Shown: piece by piece, positions 43,030 to 54,677 of the stretch
Layout: each line of letters starts with the position of its first letter
How positions within the stretch are numbered: the stretch's first letter is position 1
Assembly (NCBI GenBank): GCA_039566865.1
Contig: CM076957.1
Location: 13,959,896 to 14,023,895, forward strand
DNA length: 64,000 bases
Origin: Aurelia coerulea
Taxonomy: Eukaryota > Cnidaria > Scyphozoa > Semaeostomeae > Ulmaridae
Direction of reading: 5' to 3'
The notes under the pieces: generated by a model
Databases searched by the model: none
The model's input: only the letters and a program-made list of their open reading frames with translations
Told to the model about the DNA's origin: nothing
Position numbers and translations under genes: made by a program

Positions 43030-44550
43030 ATGCAATTTTTTTATTTTCAGCTCTAAAGTTAAAAAATTGATATTTTTTGTGTTGATTTGTGTAAAAACGC
43101 TAAGTTAGATAACCCCCTTAAAAATAGGTAATCAGGACAGTTACATCGTTTTCTCTGCTTCACGGCATAACCAGAAGCACAGATCTATCAAATAAAAAAA
43201 TAATTTTGAAAATCGGACACTGCCAGGTGGGGATATTAAAAAAGGAAGTTGTATATTTGCGTTGTTGTTGTTTAGAATTTGACAGGAAATGCTATGAAAT
43301 TGAGTGTTGTCAATTTCACCAAACTTTGAATGCGAATATACTCGGACTCAGAGCTCTGAATTTGATGAAATTTTTTTTCCTGAAATGGTCAAATAGTATT
43401 CTTTAAGTATCAATGTCTTGTTCAGCCATTGCGATAACTTCATTTTTTCCTATTTCTCCCTTGGCCTGGATCACTGTGCAATGGTTATATTAAGCACCTA
43501 AAATTGAGTATATTGCTTACTGCAAGGAGGAAAATCCGAAAATTTACTATAATTCTCAATTTTCCATAGTTTTGAGAAAGACAAAATGCTGTTTTTTAAC
43601 TCTGGCATCATTTATACGCTTGAAGTGTGCTGTACCAAACCCGTGATCTCCAAAATTCTTTCTCGCTGTCCAGTGTTTCCACGTTTGCGTCAGTCTCTAT
43701 TTTTCAGAATTTTTTCCGACTGGGATATAGAGTTATTAAATATTGAATTAAAGTTCAGGACTCCAATTTTTAGTGGGAATGAATTCAGTAAACGGCATGT
43801 GAATCATCCGAAAACAATCACCTCCTTGCCTTCTTTTTCGCTCGCAATGTTTTCATTAGGCCACACTGCACTTTCGTCAACTCTCCCCCTAAAAATTCCT
43901 TCGTCTACGCTCTAGTCAAACTGAATCCAGGACTTGATTTTCTGAAACATCTGGGGACATTTTCTTCCGTAAATGTAGTTGATTTTTCGAATTATTCTTC
44001 GATATTTCCAACGCAATATGCGACTTCTCGTACACTTCCTATACAAAAGATTCTAACTCGGCCAGTGCCAGCATGCATTGCGCGCTGCACTGGTGATGAC
44101 GTAATCATGGGAATGCTCTATTGACTACTTTTCAAAACCATTTTAGCTGAAATTTCCCCCCTAATTTTTACTAAATCAAGCATGTAGATTCCGAATCTGC
44201 TGTCAAAAACACCTATAATTCATAGGTCTGTCAGTTTGGGCTTTGAGCATTTTCGCTTTAAATTTTGTCTCAGTTCGAACACAATAGGGAAAATGACAGG
44301 ACAAAAATTTGAAAATTTCATGTTTCGAGCATTTACGACAAAGCGTTGATAGAAAGTTCACTCTCTTTCTCAATCCGAGTCGACGTTTTGAAGAAAATCC
44401 TGCCTCGCAGGCATAGAAGACTGTCTTTTGACCTGAGTTGAGTGCTATTTGTGGCGTAAATGTGCACTACCCAATGGAAGTGGCATTTGTCAGACTCACA
44501 TGAATCCGCGTCACCAATTTTTTCATGAGAAACTTGTCGCTGAAATTTGT
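43030..44550. other. No supported gene; weak repeat relics
   Basis: The part around 43200-43390 (CAATTTCACCAAACTTTG, ACTCGGACTCAGAG) is a distant relative of the outer arms of the foldback at 24590. A 109-codon frame at 43586-43915 is unassigned. Confidence 0.35.
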
Positions 44551-44555
44551 GAAAT

Positions 44556-47500
44556 TTTTTTTTTTTTTTTTTTTTTTTATTCAAATATTAAATTTTACAA
44601 GATACTTTACATTCTACTATACCTAATTCTAATTACTATACGACACTACAAGTACGATACCGTGGGGAGCGAAAGACTATGACTACCCCATGGCCAATAT
44701 CTAAAAACACGAAACGTTAAACCGTATACAATCACACTACGAACAATTTATAAATTAAAGGATACTATACTGGATTCAGTTTCACTCCAGATGTCAGGTC
44801 AGTGTTGCGATGAATTTGTTGATGCAACGAGTGCAACTCATTGGGGTAGATTTAGGTAAGTAAAATGCCTGACCATCTGATGTGAAACAGAATTTACAAG
44901 GAAAAGAAACACTAACGGTACGGGACTTGGTGATTGCTTAGTGCATGGCTAAATTCTCAATAGATCTTAATCAAACCGACCAGTTTCGTGGATGAAGCGT
45001 AAAGTTAATTCGAGTACATTTCTATTCAACTCATTAGAAAGGTCTTCATCACCATACAATAAAAGCTGCGTCAAAGAATGATTTGAAAGATTGGTGATTT
45101 GTACATATGGTCGTAATAATTCAACAATTTCAGCGAGAAGATTTTGTCGTTGAACATCAAAAGAAGGGCAGAGCAACAAAAAGTGCTCCGTGTCTTCAAT
45201 GCCATCGCTTGTTGGGCACATTGGGTTTATGGTATCTCTGAAATTATGCTTGAATTTATGGAGATTTAACTTGCTGAGACCAACCCTGAGTTGTGTTAGG
45301 TAGGATAATCCTGTGGGATCGTGAATTCCAAATACAGATTTTGCAGGGGGACGGATTATTGATAAGAGCTTTTTCTTAAAAACAGCAATAGAAGGTGCAA
45401 GTCTCAATTCAGGCTCAAGCTTATTCCATTCGCATAAACAGTTTGGATAGAAGGAAGACTTAAATTTTTCTGTCCTTGCCTTTAGTCGCCCAATGACATC
45501 CTGTCCGCGGAGACGGTACTGCGACTGATGAAGAGGGGGAATTGGATCAACTGTATACTCAGGACTAAGATTATTTATAAACTTGTAGAACAAGGTAAGG
45601 CGTCTACTCCATCTTCGGGAACTCAGTGACTCCCAACCAAGCTCTGCGTACAGCTTCTCTCGAGATGTTCCCCTCCATGTACCTGACACAGCTAAGGCAG
45701 CAGAATACTGTACGGACTCTAGCTTTTCCATTAAATTTGGTATAATAATATGTTGACTGAATTCACATACTTTGGCAGGAATATGGTAAATGGCATCACC
45801 ATAGTCTAGGTGGGGTCGAACATAGAGCTTATATAATTCATTTAGGGTATGCCTTGGCAAGTATTTGGAGAGATATTTTAGCAAACCAATGCCCTTTCTC
45901 GTTTTAGAGATCGCTGATTTGATATGAGCTGAGAAAGACAGCTTTGAGTCCAGGATAATTCCTAAATGTTTGTGTTCATTTACTTTCTTGACAGGTACGT
46001 TGTTAAAAAGAATCACTGGATGATCAATTTCGAGCTTTTTCCTTGAAAATGTTAATTCAACAGCTTGTTTCTGCGGATCAGGATTAAAGGACATTCTCCA
46101 AGCGTGAGCCCACCGACTTATCAAGTTCAAGTCATGGTTCATGTCATTTGCAGCTGTATTGGAATCTCCTACCACTGTAAACAATGATGTGTCATCAGCA
46201 AATAACTTAACATTGCACTTCAAGCCTACAGCTAGGTCATTTATATACACAAGGAAAAACAAAGGACCTAGAATAGAGCCCTGGGGCACACCTGCGGAAA
46301 TATCTCCCCAATTAGAACTCTGCCCATTCAGCACAGTCCTCTGCTTTCGATCCTTGAGAAAACTTTGGATTAAAAAGAGAAGTTGTCCAGAGACACCACA
46401 TCGCTTTAATTTATAAATTAGACCATCGTGCCATACCCTATCAAATGCCTTAGAGATGTCAAGATACACAGAACGAACATCAAGGGGAGGGTTACAGTCA
46501 AAAGCTTGAAATATTGTATGTGTTATTGAGAGTAACTGGTTGATTGTTGAGTCACCTGGGCGAAAACCTGATTGATTTGGGTTAAGAAGTTCATGTGATA
46601 CAAGATGCGAGTAAAGAGAATCGTATATGAGTTTTTCAAGTATTTTCCCAAAGATTGGTAAAAGAGAAATAGGGCGGTAATTCCCCTTCAGATTTTTTTC
46701 ATTTTTTTTATGAACCGGCACTACGTTTGCATATTTCCAAATTTTGGGAAATAGGCCACGCCTCAAACAGTTTGTGAAAATTATCTTGAGTGGCAGAACT
46801 AATGAAACATCGCTCAACTTTATCATCCTTACAGATATTTCATCCCAGCCATGTGCTTTATTGGGATTAAGCGATCTTATGATATTAAGTATCTTTTCGT
46901 CAGAGATGGTGAAATCGCTTATCAGAGTCGTAGTTACCGGAGAATCTTGGGGAATTTCACTACCTGTGTCAATGGTCGTGCATTGAAGTATAAAATAGTC
47001 GTTAAATATCTGTGCCTTTTCGGTGAAATCCGTTACAAACAGCCCGCTCTCTAGAAGAGGTGGTATGATAGGAATCTTAACTTTGTTTAAAACAGTGTTT
47101 ATTAAGGTCCAGTAGGTTTTACTACTTGTCCCAGGATTAGCTAAGGTATTCCCAGCCTTTAGGAAATAATTCCGCTTGGCTTCCTCAATTAGTCTTGTGC
47201 CTTCAGATATCATCTTTTGTATACCTTCAAGTTTATCATCTGGCTGACCATTCCTCACAAAAGTTTTATATGCACGATTTTTTTTCCTTAGAAAGTTTTT
47301 GACGGCTTGCGTTATCCAGGGAGCTTGACAAGGCCTAATTGTTTTAACTTTATTGGGGATGAAATTTGAATAAATGTTGAAAAGAACTTCGTTGAGTAGT
47401 TTTACCTGTTCATTAGGGCAGGTCATGTTGTCAAATTGTTCGTGCCAAGCAAATATTTCAATGCTTTTCCTGATGGCTACAAAGTCTGCCTTATCGTAAT

Positions 47501-47955
47501 ACCAAATTTTGCGGGTATATGGAGGTCGTGCAATGTTTGAAACAGATAATTTACCGTAAACAATTTGATGGTGGCACTGCTCATGTAGTGACGGATGGAC
47601 ACCAGACTCGATGATGAGGTTAGGCTGATCAGTAAATATCAAATCAATACAGGATTTGGAATCACCCATCAAATGGGTTGGTTCTGATATCAACTGATGA
47701 AGACCATTGTCAGACGCTAGTGGCTCGAACAGTTTTCCTTCGTTATTTTCAATATCATTTTCCCACCACTGAGTTGATCTACAGTTGAAATCCCCAGTAA
47801 TTATAACGCAGAATGGATTTTCTGCTTGCATTTTGGATAACATCAACTCAAAGTTTATTGTAAAGTTATCAAATTCCTCCGGGCCCTGACTTGGACTTCT
47901 ATAAATTACGGCGAAGAAGTACTTTTTCCTGTTTAATTGAATTTCGTAATTCCTG
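44556..47955 (-). mobile_element. LINE-A copy (same family as LINE-B), 5'-truncated
   Basis: The T-run at 44556-44578 is the poly(A) tail of a minus-strand LINE. The copy runs through a 3' UTR with a CCATGGGGTAGTCATAG hairpin region, a 959-codon ORF, and ends near 47955 in mid-endonuclease (EIQLNRKKYFF). This is typical 5' truncation during target-primed reverse transcription. Confidence 0.9.
44967..47846 (-). CDS. LINE-A endonuclease C-terminus and reverse transcriptase
   Basis: This intact 959-codon frame starts inside the endonuclease with VIITGDFNCRSTQWW (catalytic GDFN), LISEPTH, IDLIFTDQP and LHEQCHHQIVYG. RT follows with NYRPISLLPIFGKILEKL, GFRPGDST, YLDISKAFDRVWHD (near residue 462), GVPQGSILGPLFF and FADDTSL (near 550). 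The C-terminal domain ends in LRVGLSKLNLHKFKHNF, a Cys/His cluster (MCPTSDGIEDTEHFLLLC) and LLYGDEDLS. The frame continues upstream of 47846 without a stop to about 47950, where the copy is truncated. There are no frameshifts, so it is younger than LINE-B and LINE-D, but without a full endonuclease it cannot be autonomous. Confidence 0.93.
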   Translation of the reverse strand: MMLSKMQAENPFCVIITGDFNCRSTQWWENDIENNEGKLFEPLASDNGLHQLISEPTHLMGDSKSCIDLIFTDQPNLIIESGVHPSLHEQCHHQIVYGKLSVSNIARPPYTRKIWYYDKADFVAIRKSIEIFAWHEQFDNMTCPNEQVKLLNEVLFNIYSNFIPNKVKTIRPCQAPWITQAVKNFLRKKNRAYKTFVRNGQPDDKLEGIQKMISEGTRLIEEAKRNYFLKAGNTLANPGTSSKTYWTLINTVLNKVKIPIIPPLLESGLFVTDFTEKAQIFNDYFILQCTTIDTGSEIPQDSPVTTTLISDFTISDEKILNIIRSLNPNKAHGWDEISVRMIKLSDVSLVLPLKIIFTNCLRRGLFPKIWKYANVVPVHKKNEKNLKGNYRPISLLPIFGKILEKLIYDSLYSHLVSHELLNPNQSGFRPGDSTINQLLSITHTIFQAFDCNPPLDVRSVYLDISKAFDRVWHDGLIYKLKRCGVSGQLLFLIQSFLKDRKQRTVLNGQSSNWGDISAGVPQGSILGPLFFLVYINDLAVGLKCNVKLFADDTSLFTVVGDSNTAANDMNHDLNLISRWAHAWRMSFNPDPQKQAVELTFSRKKLEIDHPVILFNNVPVKKVNEHKHLGIILDSKLSFSAHIKSAISKTRKGIGLLKYLSKYLPRHTLNELYKLYVRPHLDYGDAIYHIPAKVCEFSQHIIIPNLMEKLESVQYSAALAVSGTWRGTSREKLYAELGWESLSSRRWSRRLTLFYKFINNLSPEYTVDPIPPLHQSQYRLRGQDVIGRLKARTEKFKSSFYPNCLCEWNKLEPELRLAPSIAVFKKKLLSIIRPPAKSVFGIHDPTGLSYLTQLRVGLSKLNLHKFKHNFRDTINPMCPTSDGIEDTEHFLLLCPSFDVQRQNLLAEIVELLRPYVQITNLSNHSLTQLLLYGDEDLSNELNRNVLELTLRFIHETGRFD

Positions 47956-48130
47956 TTTAATTAATTGAATAGAAATTTAGGTTGAAGGTCGGTATCATTA
48001 TTATTATTATCAATTTCTTTACCGTTGGATACATAAAAGTATAGCTAAAAGTAATCAGCTAATTGATTCCAACGTTAGTTAAAATTTTAAAATACAAATG
48101 TTACATCAAAAAAAAGGGGATAAAATATTT

Positions 48131-49225
48131 ACAATTTTTTTTTATATTCAATTAAAAATTTACAATACATGTTAAGACTACTTTACATACAAACTACTTT
48201 ACAATACTACAAGGACGATGCCACGATGAGCAAAAGTCTATGTCTACCCCATGGCATTGTTAAAAAAAATGCTAGACTGCATACAATTTTACATAGATGC
48301 TACAAACAATGCTACAAACAATTAAAAAAAAAGAAAAAGAAAAAACAATGACTGTGGCCTGTCTAACATTAGAGGTCTGGTCGGGGCTGTAATTTGCCCA
48401 AAAAATGTAAATTTTTATTTTGGGCCTGACATCTAGTGTGAGACAGAAATTACAAACAAAAAGAAAATTTACTTCAGGCAATTGGTGGGCACTTGGTGGT
48501 TGCATGACATGTGAATGAAACTTGATATGATCTTAGTCAAACCGACTAGTATTGTGGATGAATCGTATAGTAAGTTCGAGTATATTTCTATTCAGGTCAT
48601 TAGACAGGTCTTGGTCACCATATAATAAAAGGTGCATTAGAAAATCGTTTGAAAGACTGGTGCTATCAGCAAATGGTCGTAGTAGATCCGAAACTCCATC
48701 GAGAAGATCTCGTCGTTGAATGTCAAATGAAGGGCAAAGCAACAAAAAGTGCTCCGTATCCTCAATACCGTCATGCGTTGGGCACATTGGGTTTACGGTT
48801 TCTCTAAAATGTGCTTGAATTTGTGGAAGTTTAGTTTACTGAGACCGACCCTTAATTGGGAAAGATGTGATAGGCCTATCGGGTCATGAGTACCAAATAC
48901 AGGTTTTGGAGAGGGGCGAATTATTGATAGAAGTTTTGTCTTAAAAACAGGAACGCAGTTTGGATAGAAGCTAGATTGAAATTTTTCTGTTCTTGCCTTT
49001 ATTCGCCCAATAGCATCATGATTGCGAAGGGAGTAATTCGACACATGGCGTGGCGGGATTGGTTCCTTTGTATACAATGGGGTGAGATTATTCATAATCT
49101 TATAGAACAAAGTCAGGCGTCTGCTCCACCTACGGGAACTTAGTGACTCCCAGCCAAGCTCTGTGTAAAGCTTTTCACGTGATGATCCCCTCCATGTACC
49201 TGTTACAGCTAGAGCAGCAGATATT
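48131..49225 (-). pseudogene. LINE-D: 3' fragment of the LINE-A/B family
   Basis: Minus-strand frames 49110-48793 and 48787-48533 cover the C-terminal domain: YKIMNNLTPLYT, SNYSLRNHDAIGRIKARTEK, LRVGLSKLNFHKFKH, then MCPTHDGIEDTEHFLLLC. They are offset by a frameshift near 48790 and lack ~20 residues near 48955. The match begins at 49219 in AALAVTGTW, directly against the 3' end of LINE-C. The T-run at 48133-48142 marks its tail. Confidence 0.85.
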
Positions 49226-49281
49226 TACAATTCATCAAAAGTGTACAGTATAAAGGCATAAAAGTGTATAAAAGCAGATAT

Positions 49282-50043
49282 TCAAATATCATCATCATAA
49301 AAACCCAAGTTCGGAATAAAAACGCGGCATGATTTACATGGGCAATTTTCTCCGTTCCAATTTCTTATTTTTGTTTTAAACTGACAAAGAAATTCTGAAT
49401 TTCGTATAATTGGTGGTAACGTTTGCCACAGCTGTGGACCTTTAAATCGGATGCTTTCTGTCCCGTTGTTGACAGATCTCACCCTAGGTTGGAAGAATTC
49501 GTTATTGTTACGCAAATTGTAATGACTTTCATTTTCGCAGAAAATTTCGTGCATGAATGAAGGGCTCAGGCTATTTTTTGTTTTGTACATCTCAGTCATA
49601 AGTAACTGCAAGTTCTTTGCATGAATCGTAACGGCACAGTCCTTCTCTAATAGCTCACTATAAGTAGATTCGGTATCCTTATAAGTAATTCTCAGAGCCC
49701 TTTCCTGTATTTTGTTAATTTTTTGGCTGAGCTGCCTGCTGTGAAACATCCAGATTAAAGGACAGTATTGAAACTGACTGGTAATAAATGCCCTCATGAG
49801 TGTTCTTAGTTTGCTCTGATCCATGTAAGGGGATATGCGAGCAAGTGCATAAAGTTTATTGCTAGCCTTTTGACACAATTTGGAAACATGATTACCGAAG
49901 GAAAGTTTGCTATCAATTTGAACTCCGAGTAGCTTCTCTTCGGAGCTATTTACAACATCAGCATTTCTAATCCTTACAGTAACAAGATCATCACACCTCT
50001 GCCCAAGAACCAAAAGATGGCATTTATCTGCATTTAATTTCAT
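49282..50043 (-). pseudogene. LINE-C RT thumb and C-terminal tail
   Basis: MKLNADKCHLLVLG opens the region after the YADD box. EEKLLGVQIDSKLSFGNHV, LIWMFHSRQLSQKINKIQER, RFKGPQLWQTLPPIIRN and the terminal CPCKSCRVFIPNLGF follow. The frame is the same as that of the RT part at 50086, separated only by TAA just upstream. Confidence 0.88.
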
Positions 50044-50085
50044 AAAGTTGTCGGCAAACCATTCTAAAGCTACACTACAGTCATT

Positions 50086-50730
50086 TTAAAGCCTATGAGC
50101 TATATTGTCCAGGATCTTATCGCAGGCATAGATTGTAGTATCATCTGCATAATTACATATATCCGAGTTTTGAATGAAGAGTAGAAGATCATTAATGTAT
50201 ATGTTGAATAACAGAGGCCTTAAGACTGACCCCTGAGGAACACCGCGTGTGACGCTTTTCCAAGAACTAAATGACCCATTTACTTTTACTCTTTGTTTTC
50301 TATTTGTGAGGTAATCATTAATTAGTGCCAATGCTTCGCGAGAGAAACCGTAGGCGTGCAATTTTGCAATCAAAAGATCGTGTCTGATGCAATCAAATGC
50401 CTTGGACAGATCCATCAATACAGGCCCTGCTTTACCACCTTCATCAAGGCTAATTTTGAATTTTTCTAAGAGCCGTACGAGAGCATGCTGGGCACTGTAA
50501 CCTTTTCGAAATCCACAGAGAAGTGATGATAAAAAGGGTGTAATATAAGCAACTATCTGTTTATCCATTATTCTTTCAAACATCTTTGAGACCGTAGGTA
50601 GAACGCTAATTGGCCTAAAGTTGGTCCTAGAGTTGGTTGGTCCATTCTTGGGAAGAGATGTGACATCCGCACACTTTAGTTCATCAGGGAAGGACGAATT
50701 TTCTATGCAATCATTAAATATTTTCGTCAA
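50086..50730 (-). pseudogene. LINE-C reverse transcriptase core
   Basis: It contains FPDELKCADVTSLPKNG, NFRPISVLPTVSKMFERI, GFRKGYSAQHAL, LMDLSKAFDCIRHDLL (catalytic Asp), GVPQGSVLRPLLFNIYINDL (one Gly-to-Arg change from LGP) and NYADDTTIYACD (catalytic Asp pair). It ends at the in-frame TAA near 50085. Confidence 0.9.
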
Positions 50731-50894
50731 AGGTTCTACACATACATCAGAATTTGATTTAAGAATTTTAGGAGGAATATTTTTGTGCGTTGTAGCTTCT
50801 TTAGGATTTAGATTCCTAACTTCTTTGTCAACAGTATCAGGGGTGACTTTCTGAAAAGTAAAGGAACCAGCATCTTGATAGCGACCTTTAATTT

Positions 50895-51227
50895 TCAGAA
50901 TGCTAGGATGATTGGAAAACTTATGTACGGCCTCATTAATAGGATCTGTGATTCCTTCTGTTGCATTTTCGTAATTAGAGTTTCATTTATGCCAAGGGAA
51001 TCCGTCACAGTGACGAAATATTCATTCATAGCTTCTGCTACCTCAACATCGTTGGAAATAGTGGATTCATCTTCAATCAACACTATTTTATTCTTAGATT
51101 GTGATTTGTCCGAGAAAAAACGTTTCACAGTTTTCCAGAATTTCTTATTATCAGTGACAAGTGAGATGTCTAGGTTATTGTAATAATTTCTTTTTTCCTT
51201 CCGAAATAACTTGACACAAGAGTTTCG
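50895..51227 (-). pseudogene. LINE-C endonuclease-RT linker
   Basis: CVKLFRKEKRNYYNNLD, FWKTVKRFFSDKSQSKN and AEAMNEYFVTVTDSLGI are the usual linker blocks before RT in CR1-like ORF2. The open frame continues to 51332, but the part above 51227 is MITE. Confidence 0.8.
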
Positions 51228-51647
51228 TAGCCTGCGTGCAGACTCTACTGATTTCTTTTCAGAGAGGTTCTCCTCCAGTAGAGTCTGCGCAACAGCGACC
51301 AAATCCTTGTTTTTGGTCACGCGCGGTTCCAAGGATTGAGGAACTAACTCATTGAATTTGATTCAATAGAGCTGCCTATGAATAGGGTAGACAAAACACC
51401 GACACACATTTATCACAAAAGGGTTTCTATGGCTATCTTTGTTCATGCATACGCCAATTGAATATCAGCAGACTCGAACAAAGACACAGACACTCCATCA
51501 AACAAAGGGGATATGCTTTGGCCAATCAGGAAAGGTTCCTCGTTTCTCATGAACTGAAAACAAGGATTTGGTCGCTGTTGCGCAGACTCTACTGGAGGAG
51601 AACCTCTCTGAAATGAAAGGAAATCAGTAGAGTCTGCACGCAGGCTA
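51228..51647. mobile_element. MITE, 420 bp, perfect 8-bp target duplication
   Basis: GAGTTTCG flanks both sides (51220-51227 and 51648-51655). The ends are TAGCCTGCGTGCAGACTCTA and its inverse, and the arms continue ~85 bp through GTTCTCCTCCAGTAG and CAGCGACCAAATCCTTG. An 8-bp duplication suggests a hAT-type origin. It is inserted in the endonuclease-RT linker of LINE-C. Confidence 0.9.
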
Positions 51648-51655
51648 GAGTTTCG

Positions 51656-52141
51656 TTGCATGCGAAATTTGTTCCAATTTTCAGCAGTTCGATCTTCGTT
51701 GAATTTATTACGTAATCTAGAACGTAGCATGGTCGCTTTACGCAGAGCACGAGTCATAAATGGTTTATCATTTGCCCGGACATATTTTTTCTTAACAGGA
51801 GCATGTTTATCTAAAACTTTATCAAAAGTAGTTTCAAATGAACTGTAATTCAAGTCCAATGGCTCTATTTTCCCTAATTCCTCTCGAAGATCATTCCTGA
51901 AAGCAATTTCATTATATTTTCTATAATTTCTATAGTTGATTACCGTTGGTCCTTGTTTGGGGAAAGTAGTTTTAAGGATAGTAACAACCATTTTATGGAA
52001 ATCTGATATATCAGTTTCAACTGTGGTAGTTTGTTGCACGCTCCTGTTTCGGTTTATCAGTACAAGATCTATACATCTTGGTGTATGAGATTTATAGCAC
52101 GTTGGTTCCTTGACAAGATTTTTAAGACCATAAATGTCCAA
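51656..52141 (-). pseudogene. LINE-C endonuclease C-terminus
   Basis: It starts with LKNLVKEPTCYKSHTPRCID and LVLINRNRSV, then TDISDFHKMVVTILKTTF with the SDFH motif (Ser-Asp-x-His) that closes the APE fold. The linker KHAPVKKKYVRANDKPFMTR follows. The copy is truncated just upstream near 52150. The MITE begins at its other end. Confidence 0.85.
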
Positions 52142-52149
52142 GAAATTTA

Positions 52150-53120
52150 CTGCTACAATGCTACACTATTCAGAGAACTTCATCTTTCTCCGTGTCAACA
52201 ATAGCTGAGCCAAGGACGGGAGAAATGCCCACTGTTACTCCGTAATGGAAAATACAACTCTTCAGCCATGTTTCCAGAGACTTATGAAGGACATCGAGGA
52301 AAGGGTCGCTGAGATTTATCCCACATTTTTCGGTATAATTTTAAAAAGCTAGCAAATGTACGGTATAAAAATCTTCAAATTTTTGAAGTTACTGGTTTTA
52401 AAAATCCTTGAGAAATCCTAAAAAATCTCAAAAACCTTGCAAAATCCCAAAAAATCTTTGAAAATCCCAAAAAATCTCTAGAAACTTTCAAAATCTTTCA
52501 AAATCTTAAAAAATCTTTCAAAAATCTCAAAAATCTTGAAAATCCATAAACCCCTCAAAAATTCAAGAGATTTTAAAATCCCAAAATCTCGTACGCTATT
52601 TTAGGAGTGATTTGCCCCTTTGCCGGGGGCGGCTTCACCCAAGGGACGCGGTTTAGCTGCAGGAAATGAGTCCCAAGAATCTAAACAATGTAATTTTTGT
52701 GGTTCAATTCGCAACATTAATTTGACATGAGTTGTATTTAATATAATTATTGCAGGAGCTACGAGGACAAACTCGTTACCCCCGTCCAAGTGGGTTGAAC
52801 TTTTTAAAAAATCGATATTGCCTGTTAAGTAGAAGGAGAGAGATCGCGATCGTGTAAAAGTTATAATTATCAAACGCTTCCACTGCAGAATCAAGTCGTC
52901 CTTGAGTAATCTGATTGGGCCCCGACATTTGAGTAGTCCCACGACACCTCATGGGACATTACAGGCAAACCTAAGATGTACTGGCAGCTCATATTTACAG
53001 GCTTGCGCTACGGTGATTGGAAATTTGACAATCTTGTTTTGTTTCAGATCCCCCAGACATAAATCTTATACTCTATTCAGATTGGTGACACAGCTAAACA
53101 TGCTCTATTGAATAAGGTTG
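52150..53120. other. No supported gene
   Basis: A run at 52380-52590 is a degenerate repeat of AAAATCTC/AAAATCCC units. Otherwise I see nothing to annotate. Confidence 0.4.
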
Positions 53121-53134
53121 AATTTTTAACCAAT

Positions 53135-53604
53135 CAAATGAGTTTGGCAATTGATTATGGCAATGAAACTTTCTGACTTCTGTAACTTCCTAATATGGAG
53201 CCACCATTGAAGTTTCATTAAAATAGTTTGACAGGACAGAGACAATTATGACTAACCCGGTCAAAATCATAAATTCTCATTTGTCAATTTTCCCAGAAAA
53301 GTAGCAAATTTCTGTGTTTGGGCTGTTTGGATAGAAATTGTGCTCCAAACTTTGAGAATATTGCATTTTTTAATGATTTTGGCCGATTTTGCTACTTTTC
53401 TTGACCACTCGCAAAAAATGCTGATGCAAGCAACGCTGATGGCCAATTTTAGGTTTAATTTTTATATTCATGCATGCATGCATGGAGGTATTAGCACATT
53501 AAATCTGGTTGCTCTACTTATTACCAGTCATGGCTTAGGTAGGGGCTTTGCCCCCCCCCCCTCAATCGAAATAGGATGTGCCAGATAGACTAACCACAAT
53601 AGGG
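53135..53604. mobile_element. piggyBac-like MITE, relative of 57586, inverted
   Basis: Read on the minus strand it parallels the element at 57586: GTGGTTAGTCTATCTGGCAC-like start, CCCCC run, AGAGCAACCAGATT, and GTGGTCAAGAAAAGTAGCAAA. The right terminus CAATAGGG abuts TTTA, a decayed TTAA. The left end is diffuse. Another loose terminus (CCAGATAGGG|TTAA) lies at 54065-54078. Confidence 0.55.
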
Positions 53605-53619
53605 TTTACTTGCAAATGT

Positions 53620-54551
53620 GAATGATCATATAGCAGCCAATTTCCTCCTTATGTCAAATATATAAAGTGAAGATATTATGATAGAAATGTTTACTTGTTT
53701 TATCATTTTAAGTTTTTTAATAATTTTAGATAAAAATAGTCAGTTCATAAAGTTCTTAATCTATATTAACCACAAAGTCATATTTTTATGCGACTCTTTT
53801 CTTTCTTTTCTTCTGCAAGGTGATGCAAAAATAAGTCTTGTGTCTCTTTTGAAAAAATTTGCAGACGGAAATAAACAATTACTCATTTTCACAATTATTT
53901 GGCTAAAAACCAAAAAAGATGTTATCATGGACAAGTTACATTTTTCCTCATAAAAGTACATAGGAATAACCAATATTCGCACTTTTTCTGTACGACGTTC
54001 TGACTTACTTGGGGGAGGGGGGGGGGCTGATTCCGACCCTTGATTGTGACAAAAGTCAGCTGGTCCAGATAGGGTTAACAAACTTTAACACAGGTATCTA
54101 TTACCTTTCGATTGAATGTGATTTATAATCTGGAAAGAACTGGTCTTCAAATTTGAAATCAGGAGGAAATGGGCTTTGGAGGGACTGGTCCCCTTTCCTT
54201 ACTTCAAAACTCAAATTTGTCTGAATTGTCATGCTGTCTTGTTGAGATCTTTCGATTGAGGCCTGTTTGACAAGGCTAATTAATGATGAGAAATACAGAC
54301 CTTACCATTGAAAAAATATTTTGATATATTTTTCAGGAGTACTATAGAGAGGAACGGGGAGTTATCTTAATTGGAAAGGAAAGGACTACTGTGAAATTGA
54401 AGCTCCCTGTTTCTAATTTCCGCCATGAAGTCCTTTCAAGATCAATACCGTGAAACAATTAGTTATCAAAAATCAAGGGGATGCTGCATTTGTTGTTTCC
54501 ATGAATTAGAAATGTACGACTGGATGATCTTTATTTGAATTTTTTTCCTAG
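53620..54551. other. Probable intron/intergenic DNA
   Basis: It includes a G-run at 54011 and the loose piggyBac-like terminus. An acceptor-like TTTTTCAG at 54330-54340 is followed by an open stretch that I cannot assign. Confidence 0.35.
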
Positions 54552-54677
54552 GTACCACCAGTTGCTCCCCTTGTTGACTGGAATAAATGGGAAGATGAAG
54601 CAGTAAACAGCGAAACAATAAATAATGACCAAGATTTCTTTGAAGACATGAGGCCAACGCTGACACGACCCAGAATA
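54552..54677 (+). CDS. Host exon with EBAG9-like W-x2-W / DFFxDMxPT signature
   Basis: A 126-bp exon between TTTTTTCCTAG and GTAAGC, phase 0 at both ends, 42 residues. DWNKWEDEA and DQDFFEDMRPTLTRP resemble the Trp-based motif and the DYFKDMTPT block of EBAG9/RCAS1, a Golgi protein. The exons after it do not look like the rest of EBAG9, so another Golgi or coiled-coil protein sharing this coatomer-type motif is equally possible. Preceding exons are not identified. Confidence 0.55.

Larger units (their letters stand above)
49226..52150 (-). mobile_element. LINE-C copy (CR1-like), 5'-truncated, with MITE insertion
   Basis: It covers the endonuclease C-terminus (52141-51656), linker, RT and C-terminal tail. 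It ends near 49226 in an AAAAGTGTATAAAAG-like region abutting LINE-D. A stop at 50083, a frameshift before RT and a MITE break it. LINE-E at 40620 is the same family. Confidence 0.85.

Noticed and set aside
43586..43915. 109-codon frame
   Set aside because: Composition looks like random AT-rich sequence and no family is recognised.
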